Assembly: GCA_022827885.1 (NCBI GenBank)
Contig: JAJEIP010000136.1
Location: forward strand, 1-32,213
DNA length: 32,213 nucleotides
From: Candidatus Poribacteria bacterium
GTDB taxonomy: Bacteria > Poribacteria > WGA-4E > WGA-3G
Direction of reading: 5' to 3'
Below the pieces are notes generated by a model. The model worked only from the letters and a program-made list of their open reading frames with translations, was not told where the DNA came from and ran no database searches. Positions 7,460-15,744 of the stretch are shown here, piece after piece; within the stretch, counting starts at the first letter, position 1; every line of letters starts with the position of its first letter. Position numbers and translations under genes: made by a program.

Positions 7460-8401
7460 TTAAGGATCGCCTTCGAGGGACCCGCGCCGAATATTGTCCA
7501 ATTCTTCAGCACTGAAGACACCCGCTTGATAGAGATTCCGATATTCCTCGGAGACGCTCTGACCGAATATCATCAGATCGTCTGTATTAATTGTCACGCG
7601 GACGCCGTTATCGAATAAGATGCGAATCGGATGTGAGGTGAGATTCGGCACAGCATCTAACATCACGTTGCTTGTTGGACACACGTTCAATTGTATCCGA
7701 TTCTCCGAAAGCCACCGCATGACTTCAACCGATTCTGCGGCACCAATGCCGTGTTGAACCTCGTTTAAGTCAAGGACTTCGACAGTCCGCCGGACTTCTT
7801 CTGCACCCCCAAACTCTCCAACGTGTGCCTTGAGCTTCATCCCCGCTTCGCGTGCCTTTTTGTACAAAGGCTTCACGGCTTCAGGAGCACACGCTTCTTC
7901 ATAACTATACAGGTCGATGGATTGAAATATACCCAATTCTACGGCTTCGTGTGCCAATGCCACCAACTTCGGATCGTCAGCATGTGTTCGAGGAAAACCG
8001 AGTTCTGGATGCAGACCAATCTGCGCCCCATATTCTTCAGCTAACGCCTCAAGAAACATCTGCGCTCCAACTAATGCATCTGGATAGTATTCAGCCATCC
8101 GAATGTCAAAACTCATCTCAAGCACAACAACGCCATCTTGTATTGCATCGCGCACGCCTGAGGATACGACAAACTTAAAACTCTCGGGGGTTATTATGTG
8201 ATGGGATAAGACTTCGTTTATGTATTCCATCATCCCCTCAAGTCCTTTCATCTTAGAAGGAGGGTGCTTTAGGGGCTGCCCCAGCCAGCGTTCCAGATTC
8301 TCCAATCGTGTACTTAAGAACGCATGGGAGTGAACGTCAGTTTTAGGGGCTGCTCTTATGGAGGTTAAGTTATCTGTAGAGAGTGCTTCAATGAAATCCA
8401 T
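7460..8401 (-). CDS. adenosine deaminase-like amidohydrolase
   Basis: About 313 residues from the ATG at 8401 (an upstream TTG is less likely). All metal and catalytic motifs of the adenosine/AMP deaminase family are present: DVHSHAF (His24, His26), KAHVGEFG (His193, Glu196), VQHGIGA (His217), CPTSNVML, and VTINTDDLMIFG (Asp274, Asp275). The enzyme would deaminate adenosine or a related aminopurine. It is slightly shorter than typical adenosine deaminases, ending RRGSLEGDP without the usual C-terminal helices. It is co-oriented with the downstream molybdenum hydroxylase genes, which suggests, but does not show, a purine-related pathway. Confidence 0.88.
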   Translation of the reverse strand: MDFIEALSTDNLTSIRAAPKTDVHSHAFLSTRLENLERWLGQPLKHPPSKMKGLEGMMEYINEVLSHHIITPESFKFVVSSGVRDAIQDGVVVLEMSFDIRMAEYYPDALVGAQMFLEALAEEYGAQIGLHPELGFPRTHADDPKLVALAHEAVELGIFQSIDLYSYEEACAPEAVKPLYKKAREAGMKLKAHVGEFGGAEEVRRTVEVLDLNEVQHGIGAAESVEVMRWLSENRIQLNVCPTSNVMLDAVPNLTSHPIRILFDNGVRVTINTDDLMIFGQSVSEEYRNLYQAGVFSAEELDNIRRGSLEGDP

Positions 8402-8459
8402 ATACAAACAGTACCTAACTATATTTTCTAAACCTTAGACAATTTTCAATAGACCGAGA

Positions 8460-8540
8460 CACATAGCACGCCGCTGGAGTGCGGGAGTTTGGGAACACCG
8501 ATTTCTATAGACATAGCACTCCGCTGGAGTGCGGGAGTTT
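8460..8540. repeat. duplicated 30-bp hairpin element
   Basis: Two near-identical 30-bp copies (8460-8489 and 8511-8540) read ACATAGCAC[G/T]CCGCTGG.... Each folds: in the second, GCACTCC (8516-8522) pairs perfectly with GGAGTGC (8526-8532) around GCT; the first has one mismatch. The rest of the gap to the isoleucyl-tRNA synthetase stop (8541-8692) shows no gene or clear signal. Confidence 0.75.
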
Positions 8541-8692
8541 TCTATGCGTTCGATCAGTGTATAAGACTCAAAGAAAAACAAATAGACGTTTGAAACTCAA
8601 CTTACACATGACACGAATTGCCCAAACTTTAGTATATCTGTGCCTATGCCCAGTAACGGGTGAGCCCTTTCGTCAATGGAGAAACGAGCCGA

Positions 8693-11600
8693 CTAAATCT
8701 GTTCAACGCTCAAGGTTGCGGGTTCGCCGTTCAGTTTTTGGGCAAGGGTGAAGGCGTTTTCACCCGGTGTATCTACGACTGCTGTCGTAAGGGTCTCGCG
8801 GAGGATATAGTCTCGATGTGCTTGAAACGCCTCATCCAGAAGTGGAGACGTATTACAGAGACTGAGTTTAATCCGATCGGAGACGTTAAAATCGGCATCC
8901 TTGCGCATATTCTGGATCTTATTGACGAACTCGCGCGCCAAGCCTTCCAACGTCAACGCGTGCGTCAATTCCGTTGACAATGCGACGAATTTCTTGGTGT
9001 CGGCTTCCACAAAGAAACCCTCCCGATTCTGGGTCTGCACATCAACCTCAGACGGCTCAAGGGTGTAAGTTTCTCCTGACGCTTCAACCTGTAAACTGCC
9101 CGCGGCTTCCAACTCTGCTTTCAAGGCGACTGCGTCTGCGGCGGCGAATGCTTTGGCGATGGCTTGCACACCCTTACCGTATTTGGGTCCCAATACCTTG
9201 AAGTTGGGTTTGAGTGTCACCTGTGCGAAAGCGTCCAAGCTCTCTGTGAAGTCGATCGTTTTGACGTTAAGCTCATCGTGGATGAGGTCTGCCAAACGTT
9301 TCACAGTCGCTTTCTCGGCGTCGGAGAGTCCACCGAGGGTGATCTCCGCCAAGGGTTGGCGCGTCTTAATGCCGGAACGGTTGCGAGCGGCATGTCCCAT
9401 GCTAATGACTTCGCGTGTGAAATCCATATCGGCTTCTAACTGGAGGTCTTTGCGTGCGGCATCCGCAACTGGATATTCCGCGAGGTGCACACTGAGGGGT
9501 GCCTTAGTATCCAGTGAACATACCAAGTTCCGATAGAGTTCATCCGCCAAAAACGGAACGAAGGGGGCGGCGAGTTTCGCAACGGTTACGAGTACCTCAT
9601 AAAGCGTGGCGTAGGCGGCATGCTTGTCGGGTCCGGCTTCTGCACCCCAGAAGCGGTCGCGGGAGCGGCGGACATACCAGTTGCTGAGGTCGTCCACAAA
9701 CGCCTCAATGGCGCGCGGTGCATTCGTGAGATGATAATTTTCCATCTCGTCGCGCACGCTGTCAGTGAGGGTGTGGAGACGAGACAAGATCCACCTGTCT
9801 ATCGTGGCGCGTTCTGAAACAGGCGGTGCGTCTTGTAAGACATCGATCTGCTCAAGGTTGGCATACATGACGAAGAAACTATAGACGTTCTGGAGCGTTC
9901 CCATGAACTTCTTCATTGCTTCATCAATGCCCTCTATTTTGAAAGCGCGGGGGGTCCACGGCGTGGTTGCGGTGAACATATACCAGCGCATCGCATCGGC
10001 GCCTTGTCCGTTCAGAATTGTCCACGGATCCACTGTGTTGCCTCGGCTCTTGCTCATCTTTTGGCCGTCGGGTCCCATAATTAACTCAAGACAGAGGCAG
10101 TTTTTGTAGGCGGGTTTGTCGTAGAGGAGTGTCCCTGTCGCTAAGAGACTGTAGAACCAGCCACGGGTCTGATCGATGGCTTCGGAGATGAAATCTGCCG
10201 GATACGCCTGCTCCAGCATCTCCTTATTCTCAAAAGGATAGTGCCACTGTGCAGTATGTGCACAACCCGAGTCGAACCAGCAATCAATGACATCTTGGAC
10301 GCGATGCATCGTGCCACCGCATTTCTCGCACGCGAGGACAACGTCGTCTACATAAGGACGGTGGAGTTCAATATCATCTGGCACATCCGTCCTGAGTTCC
10401 TGCAATTCGGCGATACTGCCGACACAGTGCGTATGTCCGCAGTCGTCACACACCCAGACCGGCAAGGGAGTGCCCCAATAGCGTTCACGACTCAATCCCC
10501 AGTCGATATTGTTTTCCAGCCAATTGCCGAAACGTCCGTCTTTGATATGCTCGGGATACCAGTTGATTTGCTGATTGTGCTGATGCATCTGATCCCGGAT
10601 GGCGGTCGTCTTGATGAACCACGATTCACGGGCATAGTAGAGCAAGGGGTTATCACACCGCCAACAGAACGGATATTGGTGCGTATACTCGGCAGCCTTA
10701 AATAAGAGTCCGCGTCCGTCCAAGTTTTCGATGATCTTTGGATCGGCGTCTTTGACGTATTCACCCGCCCACGCATCTTTAACTTCCGGGACAAACCTGC
10801 CGTCGGGACCGACCAATTGCACGAGCGGCAGCCCATATTTCTGTCCGATCTCGTAGTCGTCCTGTCCGAAAGCCGGAGCGATATGGACCAAGCCACTCCC
10901 TTCTGTCGTCGTCACGAAATCACCGGGGACAATGTAGTGGGATCTTTCCGGATGCTGTCCGCCATCGAACAAGGGTTCGTAGTCCCAGTCTTGGAGGTCC
11001 CTGCCTTTATAGTTTTCGACGATTTTCGGGGGATCCTCTCCGAATAAACTGGATATACACTCCTTTGCGAGAATGAGATGTCGTCCATCGGCTTCTTCAA
11101 CAGAAACGTAATCGTAATCCTCACCGACAGCGACAGCGACATTAGAGGGCAGCGTCCATGGGGTCGTCGTCCAGACGAGTAGGTAGGTATGCTCCCTGTT
11201 TTTCAGCGGGAAGCGGACGAAGATAGACGGGTCGGAGACTTCTTGGTAACCCTGCGCGACTTCGTGGCTCGCTAAGGTTGTGCCGCACCGATAGCAATAC
11301 GGTTGGACCTTATACCCTTGATACAGGAGTTCTTTATCCCACGCTTGTCGGAGGACCCACCAGACGCTTTCAATGTAATCGTTCGACAGCGTGATGTAAG
11401 CATCATCCAGATCAACCCAATATCCGATGCGTTCTGTCATCTGTCGCCAATCCTGTTCGTATTGGAAGACGTTCTCCTTACATTTTTCGATGAAGTTCTG
11501 AACGCCGTACGCCTCGAGTTCGGCTTTGTTTGTAATATTGAGTTGCTTTTCGACCTGATATTCAACGGGAAGTCCGTGTGTGTCCCAACCGGCTTTTCGG

Positions 11601-11839
11601 TGGACGTAATGCCCCGTCATCGTCTTGTAACGGCAGACGGCATCTTTCATGATACGTGCGAGGACGTGATGCACGCCGGGCGGTGCATTCGCAAACGGGG
11701 GTCCTTCGAGAAAAACAAACGGCGGCGCGTCTTTATACATCTCCATACTTTTCTGAAAGATGTCGTTTTCACGCCAGAATTCCAATATCTGTTTTTCCCT
11801 TTCAGCAAACGTGAATTGGGATGATACCTCTTCAAACAT
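8693..11839 (-). CDS. ileS: isoleucyl-tRNA synthetase
   Basis: 1048 residues, class I synthetase that charges tRNA-Ile. The HIGH motif appears in the variant GVHHVLAR (55-62), followed by KAGWDTHGLPVE; the KMSKS loop reads DGQKMSKSRGNTVDPW near residue 595. The CP1 editing domain is present (LLVWTTTPWTLPSN), as is the anticodon-binding domain. Features such as LSRERYWGTPLPVW and the length fit the eukaryote-like IleS2 group, which is generally little affected by mupirocin; that property is inferred. AGGAGG lies 12 nt before the ATG. It is preceded by a ~420-nt leader and a strong promoter. Confidence 0.97.
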   Translation of the reverse strand: MFEEVSSQFTFAEREKQILEFWRENDIFQKSMEMYKDAPPFVFLEGPPFANAPPGVHHVLARIMKDAVCRYKTMTGHYVHRKAGWDTHGLPVEYQVEKQLNITNKAELEAYGVQNFIEKCKENVFQYEQDWRQMTERIGYWVDLDDAYITLSNDYIESVWWVLRQAWDKELLYQGYKVQPYCYRCGTTLASHEVAQGYQEVSDPSIFVRFPLKNREHTYLLVWTTTPWTLPSNVAVAVGEDYDYVSVEEADGRHLILAKECISSLFGEDPPKIVENYKGRDLQDWDYEPLFDGGQHPERSHYIVPGDFVTTTEGSGLVHIAPAFGQDDYEIGQKYGLPLVQLVGPDGRFVPEVKDAWAGEYVKDADPKIIENLDGRGLLFKAAEYTHQYPFCWRCDNPLLYYARESWFIKTTAIRDQMHQHNQQINWYPEHIKDGRFGNWLENNIDWGLSRERYWGTPLPVWVCDDCGHTHCVGSIAELQELRTDVPDDIELHRPYVDDVVLACEKCGGTMHRVQDVIDCWFDSGCAHTAQWHYPFENKEMLEQAYPADFISEAIDQTRGWFYSLLATGTLLYDKPAYKNCLCLELIMGPDGQKMSKSRGNTVDPWTILNGQGADAMRWYMFTATTPWTPRAFKIEGIDEAMKKFMGTLQNVYSFFVMYANLEQIDVLQDAPPVSERATIDRWILSRLHTLTDSVRDEMENYHLTNAPRAIEAFVDDLSNWYVRRSRDRFWGAEAGPDKHAAYATLYEVLVTVAKLAAPFVPFLADELYRNLVCSLDTKAPLSVHLAEYPVADAARKDLQLEADMDFTREVISMGHAARNRSGIKTRQPLAEITLGGLSDAEKATVKRLADLIHDELNVKTIDFTESLDAFAQVTLKPNFKVLGPKYGKGVQAIAKAFAAADAVALKAELEAAGSLQVEASGETYTLEPSEVDVQTQNREGFFVEADTKKFVALSTELTHALTLEGLAREFVNKIQNMRKDADFNVSDRIKLSLCNTSPLLDEAFQAHRDYILRETLTTAVVDTPGENAFTLAQKLNGEPATLSVEQI

Positions 11840-12260
11840 TTTTTTACTATTCGCCTCCTGGACCTGTTTCGTTAGAATAATTTAGAAGTCGGGAATCGGA
11901 GTTCCCTCCTACAGAAAAGTTAAAGGTTCCGATCTGCTATCTCGTTAAAAAAGAAAACACCCTCACTGAAATCGTCTGCTTCAGCGATGGGCGTTGTAAT
12001 AGAAACTTCTTTTCTGCGCGTGATTAGCCCACCACAGCACGACGAATAGCAATAATAATAATGGATATGGCGCGCGAACCCGAGACAGCCCGAAGGTTGT
12101 CTTGGTGTGGGGCGTTGTAGCGCACAAGCTCCTTATATTGCAATGTCGGTGTCGTAAGCATTTTTCTGTCCGTGTCCGGTTTGAACGATGCCTGCTATTG
12201 TTGTAAATGCTATGCAAGTCTCGTCAAACTTGATTAAAACTTATTTTAGGGATTTACTTA
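11840..12260 (-). other. long leader of ileS, no gene recognised
   Basis: About 420 nt between the predicted promoter and the ileS start. It includes a hairpin-family element (GGGAA 11891-11895 / TTCCC 11902-11906, then TCCTACAG). It also has a stem with a UUCG loop, GACAACC/GGCTGTC, near 12090-12108. A 78-codon and a 45-codon open frame overlap here in different frames; neither has a convincing ribosome site or recognisable product. No T-box (GGGTGGNACC) is seen. It may be regulatory, or a decayed small gene. Confidence 0.4.
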
Positions 12261-12266
12261 TTAATT

Positions 12267-12295
12267 ATAATACCATATTGCACGGGGGATGTCAA
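12267..12295 (-). promoter_or_regulatory. predicted promoter for ileS
   Basis: Leftward perfect -35 TTGACA (12290-12295), 17-bp spacer, -10 TATTAT (12267-12272). Predicted start is near 12260, which gives the long ileS leader. Confidence 0.65.
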
Positions 12296-12391
12296 ATATT
12301 TCTTTACGCAGCGTGAGATTTGGTAGACAACCAATAGAGTAGAATTTTTACCGAAGATTCTTGAATCCCAGCGAAACAAAAGATATATAAC

Positions 12392-12419
12392 TTGCGATGG
12401 GATACTAATACACTATAGA
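12392..12419 (+). promoter_or_regulatory. predicted promoter for the protease-TPR-FGE gene
   Basis: Rightward TTGCGA (12392-12397), 16-bp spacer, TATAGA (12414-12419). The ~95-nt leader has G-rich and C-rich blocks (GGAGGAAAACCCCC, and ACCTC/GAGGT) that could form hairpins. Confidence 0.4.
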
Positions 12420-12518
12420 TCAACGAGGTTAGGAGGAAAACCCCCAAGCAACACCTCACCTATCGAGAGGTATTGTAACAAGTCTTTCGGTAGACACTGA
12501 ACTCAAGGATATGAATCT

Positions 12519-14927
12519 ATGCAACTGAATAGAAAAGGTTTACTCACGCTATTCACTGTGGTGCTCCTCTTCTCATGTGCGAAAACGGAGCAGCAGAACC
12601 TTTCGGAAAAACTTCCAACGCTCACAGCAGACCTCGTAACCCAGAAAGGAAAAGCGTCTGTCGTCCGTATTACAGGCGGTAGTCTGTTTACAGACGCAAG
12701 AAATTGGTTGAATATAGGGGCAGGGAGCGGTTTTTTTGTGGCGCCCGATAAGATTGTGACGAACATGCACGTTGTTTCAAGTCCCGGTATTATTTTCGCA
12801 AAACTCAGCGACAATGAAGCAATCTGGACTGTTGAAGGGGTCACCGCATTTGACATAGAAAACGATCTCGTCATTTTACAAATCGCGGGTGAAGGTGTAC
12901 CGCTCCGCCTTGGTAATAGTGGTGCTGTTACGAAAGGTGAGACTGTTTACGCCATAGGCTATCCGGGGGGTGGGGACTATAAACTAACGGAAGGGATTGT
13001 ATGGAACAGTCGATATAAAGATAGATGGATACAAACAACAGCAGACACTGCCAGAGGGAACAGCGGGGGACCTGTCCTAAACGATAGAGGCGAAGTCATC
13101 GGCATCAGTTCCCGCGTCGGTGACTTCTACAGTTACGCTGTTCCTTCAGACGCGCTTAAGGCACTGCTTTCTCAACCCGCCCAAAGTGAACCATTGGTGA
13201 AGTGGTATCAACAGAAACGGGTACGTGCCTATACCTATTACGCACGAGGCGAAAATAAATATCAAGACAATGACGATAGGGCCGCAATACTTGAACTCAA
13301 TAAGTCCATTGAATCGGACCCAGAGTTTGCTTATGCCTACAGAGTGCGCGGGTATGTGATGTCCCACTATGGTGAAGCTATCGGCAAGTACGAGCGGAAC
13401 ATCATTAAAGCTCGGAGACAGCATCAAGCCGCTATAAAGAACCATACCAAAGCCATCGAATTAGATTCTGAAAATGATGAAAACTACCACGGGCGCGGGC
13501 ATGCGCGGTCTCAATACGGTAAATATGAAGTCGAGCAAGCCAATGCAGCAGAAGCCCACAAACAGTATCAAGCGGCGATAGAGGATTATACCAAAGCCAT
13601 TAAGTTAGACCCGAACGATAGCATGAATTATAGCAGGCGTGGACAGGTAAAGCACCGTTTTGGACAATTGAACATGAAACAAGGGGAATTTAGTAAAGCC
13701 CGTAAACAGTATAAAACTGCGATAAAAGATTATACCAAAGCCATCAAGTTAGATCCGAACGATAGCTCACATTACAACGGACGCGGATGGACGCAATACC
13801 TTCTTGGTCAACTCAAAACGGAACAAGGGAAAATCTCTGAAGCGCAGAAACACTATTATGAAGCGATCTCGGACAGTGATAAAGCCATTCAACTAAAAAT
13901 AGATAACGCTTCCGCCTATCACACTCGCGGTGTTGCAAAGGCGGCACTTGCTGCGTATAACGGCGCAATAGAAGATTTTAATACAGCCATCGAACACAAC
14001 TCTGGTTTCACCGCAGCCTATGAGAGTCGTGGAAAAGCAAAAGAAGGACTCGGACACCATAAAGCAGCAGCCATAGACTTCACGCGCGCACTGCAGTCTT
14101 TAGGGCATGGCACTGTATCAGCACAGGAATTGGAAAAAGCTGCTACTGAAATGGTAAAGATTCCTGCAGGCGAGTTTCAGATGGGTAGCAAAGAACTCAT
14201 GTATGCAACGCCTATGCACACCGTTTATCTTGACGAGTTTTATATTGATGCTTATGAGGTAACTAACGCCCAATTCAAGGCGTTCATTGATGCGAACCCA
14301 GAGTGGAGCAAAGAAAACATCCCCGGCAAATACCATAACGGTAACTATCTTCAACTCTGGAATGGAAATGACTATCCCGATGAGAAAGCCAATCATCCGG
14401 TTGTCTATGTGAGTTGGTACGCAGCGATGGCTTATGCGAAGTGGAAAGGTAAGCGACTCCCAACGGAGGCGGAATGGGAGAAAGCGGCGCGCGGTGGTGT
14501 AGCAGGTAAACGCTATGTATGGGGCGATTCGCGAGATCCGAGTAAGGCAAACTACGGGTATTATGGACGACAGTCCTCGCCTGTCGGCAGTTATTTACCG
14601 AATGGATACGGCTTGTATGACATGGGTGGGAACGTATGGGAACACTGCTTGGACGAGTTTGACGAGGACTTTTATAGAAATTCTCCGAAGAAAAATCCGA
14701 TCGCTGGTGTTTCCGATATTGAGGCGTCGCTGGAAAACTTTACGAGTGTTGAGACGGCGCACGTGTCGCGTGGCGGTTCTTGGAATACACCTGGACCTGC
14801 CCATGTAGCAAGTCGCGGCAGCGATACCCCGATAAACACGAACAGTTGGCTCGGATTTCGCTGTGCAAGAAGTATTCCACCGAAACAGAATGCCCAAACA
14901 GTTACTATGCCCAACATCCCCGATTAG
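12519..14927 (+). CDS. lipoprotein: HtrA-like serine protease + TPR repeats + FGE-like domain
   Basis: 802 residues in three modules. (1) Lipoprotein signal with lipobox LFSC (Cys20), so anchored in the envelope. (2) Trypsin-like domain ~45-210 with a complete triad: His84 (TNMHVV), Asp116 (DIENDLVIL) and Ser182 (ARGNSGGP). (3) About 300 residues of TPR-type repeats, each with a YTKAI-LDPNDS-like core. (4) From ~544 a formylglycine-generating-enzyme/SUMF-like domain (MVKIPAGEFQMGS, RLPTEAEWEKAARGG, GNVWEH, RGGSW, LGFRCA). The RGGSW segment lacks the catalytic cysteine of true formylglycine enzymes, so a binding or structural role is likelier. AAGG lies ~10 nt before the ATG. Likely a surface or periplasmic quality-control or signalling protein; the exact job is unknown. 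Confidence 0.92.
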   Translation: MQLNRKGLLTLFTVVLLFSCAKTEQQNLSEKLPTLTADLVTQKGKASVVRITGGSLFTDARNWLNIGAGSGFFVAPDKIVTNMHVVSSPGIIFAKLSDNEAIWTVEGVTAFDIENDLVILQIAGEGVPLRLGNSGAVTKGETVYAIGYPGGGDYKLTEGIVWNSRYKDRWIQTTADTARGNSGGPVLNDRGEVIGISSRVGDFYSYAVPSDALKALLSQPAQSEPLVKWYQQKRVRAYTYYARGENKYQDNDDRAAILELNKSIESDPEFAYAYRVRGYVMSHYGEAIGKYERNIIKARRQHQAAIKNHTKAIELDSENDENYHGRGHARSQYGKYEVEQANAAEAHKQYQAAIEDYTKAIKLDPNDSMNYSRRGQVKHRFGQLNMKQGEFSKARKQYKTAIKDYTKAIKLDPNDSSHYNGRGWTQYLLGQLKTEQGKISEAQKHYYEAISDSDKAIQLKIDNASAYHTRGVAKAALAAYNGAIEDFNTAIEHNSGFTAAYESRGKAKEGLGHHKAAAIDFTRALQSLGHGTVSAQELEKAATEMVKIPAGEFQMGSKELMYATPMHTVYLDEFYIDAYEVTNAQFKAFIDANPEWSKENIPGKYHNGNYLQLWNGNDYPDEKANHPVVYVSWYAAMAYAKWKGKRLPTEAEWEKAARGGVAGKRYVWGDSRDPSKANYGYYGRQSSPVGSYLPNGYGLYDMGGNVWEHCLDEFDEDFYRNSPKKNPIAGVSDIEASLENFTSVETAHVSRGGSWNTPGPAHVASRGSDTPINTNSWLGFRCARSIPPKQNAQTVTMPNIPD

Positions 14928-15073
14928 AAAGTCTTATCCGTCATCGCTGTCCAAATTTATGAGATGAAAAGGTGTTCCGTCTGCTCTCGCCTTGGCATTC
15001 CTTTTATGAAACTCAAATACCTCGTTCTTGCATGAGATTAACACTATGAGATATTAATTAACACAAATCGTAT

Positions 15074-15099
15074 AAAATGTTACGTTTTTATAACATTTT
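15074..15099. terminator. probable transcription terminator
   Basis: Perfect 9-bp arms AAAATGTTA (15074-15082) and TAACATTTT (15091-15099) followed by T. It lies ~150 bp downstream of the protease-TPR-FGE stop and could work in either direction, though it is A/T-rich and therefore weak. Confidence 0.45.
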
Positions 15100-15117
15100 T
15101 AAATCGGAATTTCTGTA

Positions 15118-15137
15118 GGGTTTTCGGTTGTAAACCC
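15118..15137 (-). repeat. hairpin-family element, reversed orientation
   Basis: GGGTTT (15118-15123) pairs with AAACCC (15132-15137); read on the minus strand it ends in CTACAG, the same tail as other members. Confidence 0.5.
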
Positions 15138-15442
15138 AGTGGGGGCGTGGGGTTCTTGGGTGTTTCTCGGTTTCGATTCTTTGTTAGGAAAAAAAATAAT
15201 TTGGTGAAAAGTGTAACATTTTATTCGTGAACGCTAATTGTGCTTCTGATGATTCATTTGTGAACAGGTATAATACATTATAGCATTTTCGCTAACTGAT
15301 GTCAAGTAGAGAATCAATTTTTAGGGGAAGCCTAAGCCTTATTCACATTCAAAAGCGTTCAAATTTCTGTTACGGCCTATACATATATCCCCCGCTGGGA
15401 CTGCCGATCTATATATTTCGATGGATTCTTTGGGTATTGCTG

Positions 15443-15640
15443 GGTGCGGTTGGGAAACCGCACCTACCGCGGTTATGGATAAATCGAGGTTAGGAAACCT
15501 CGCCAGCAGAGAACGAGGACCACGCGTCGGTGGAAGAGAGTTTTGGATATCTATAGACCTGAGAGACGGGCAATGAATTGCCCTACTACAAACTCGGTTT
15601 ACTGTCCGTCTCAGGTGAAAAGTTGGGATTTGGAGATCCC
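15443..15640 (+). repeat. cluster of four hairpin-family elements
   Basis: Four stems in 200 bp: GGTGCGGTT/AACCGCACC around GGGA (15443-15464, then TACC); CGAGGTT/AACCTCG around AGGA (15485-15502); GGGCAAT/ATTGCCC (15568-15583, then TACTACA) nested inside an outer ACCTGAG...CTCAGGT arm pair (15557-15616); and GGGAT/ATCCC around TTGGAG (15625-15640). Arms differ completely, but architecture is shared. The last one lies 20 bp before the purB promoter. Confidence 0.7.
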
Positions 15641-15659
15641 TGTTATGGGAAACAAACGC

Positions 15660-15688
15660 TTTACATTCCGCTAAATCGCGTGTATAAT
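15660..15688 (+). promoter_or_regulatory. predicted purB promoter (fixes the start codon)
   Basis: -35 TTTACA (15660-15665), 17-bp spacer, perfect -10 TATAAT (15683-15688). The -10 overlaps the TTG that would open the longest frame, so translation must begin downstream, most simply at the ATG at 15745. Confidence 0.7.
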
Positions 15689-15744
15689 TGAAAAAAATAA
15701 CGATGAAGGGGTGGGGTTCTCTCCGCTCTCATGGAGAATATTTT

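Larger units (their letters stand above)
14928..15744. other. ~800-bp non-coding gap rich in hairpins
   Basis: No convincing gene; a 64-codon open frame at 15299-15493 runs through hairpin repeats and lacks a ribosome site. The gap contains a terminator-like stem (15074-15099), at least five hairpin-family elements between 15118 and 15640, and the purB promoter at the right end. A/T-rich stretches around 15190-15290 include a TATAAT (15271 region) with a poor -35. Confidence 0.6.

Noticed and set aside
10241-10705. Rightward frames over ileS
   Set aside because: Shadows of a full-length synthetase; composition is that of a complementary strand.
11981-12217. 78-codon leftward frame with a hydrophobic stretch
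   Set aside because: No ribosome site, an overlapping frame of similar quality and no recognisable motif; kept only as a note on the leader.
11840-12260. T-box riboswitch before ileS
   Set aside because: No GGGTGGNACC-type T-box sequence or terminator pair was found in the leader.
15299-15493. 64-codon rightward frame
   Set aside because: Runs through two hairpin repeats and has no ribosome site.
15688-15744. Longer purB start at a TTG
   Set aside because: The TTG overlaps the -10 box of a strong promoter; the ATG at 15745 has a ribosome site and matches the family's start.
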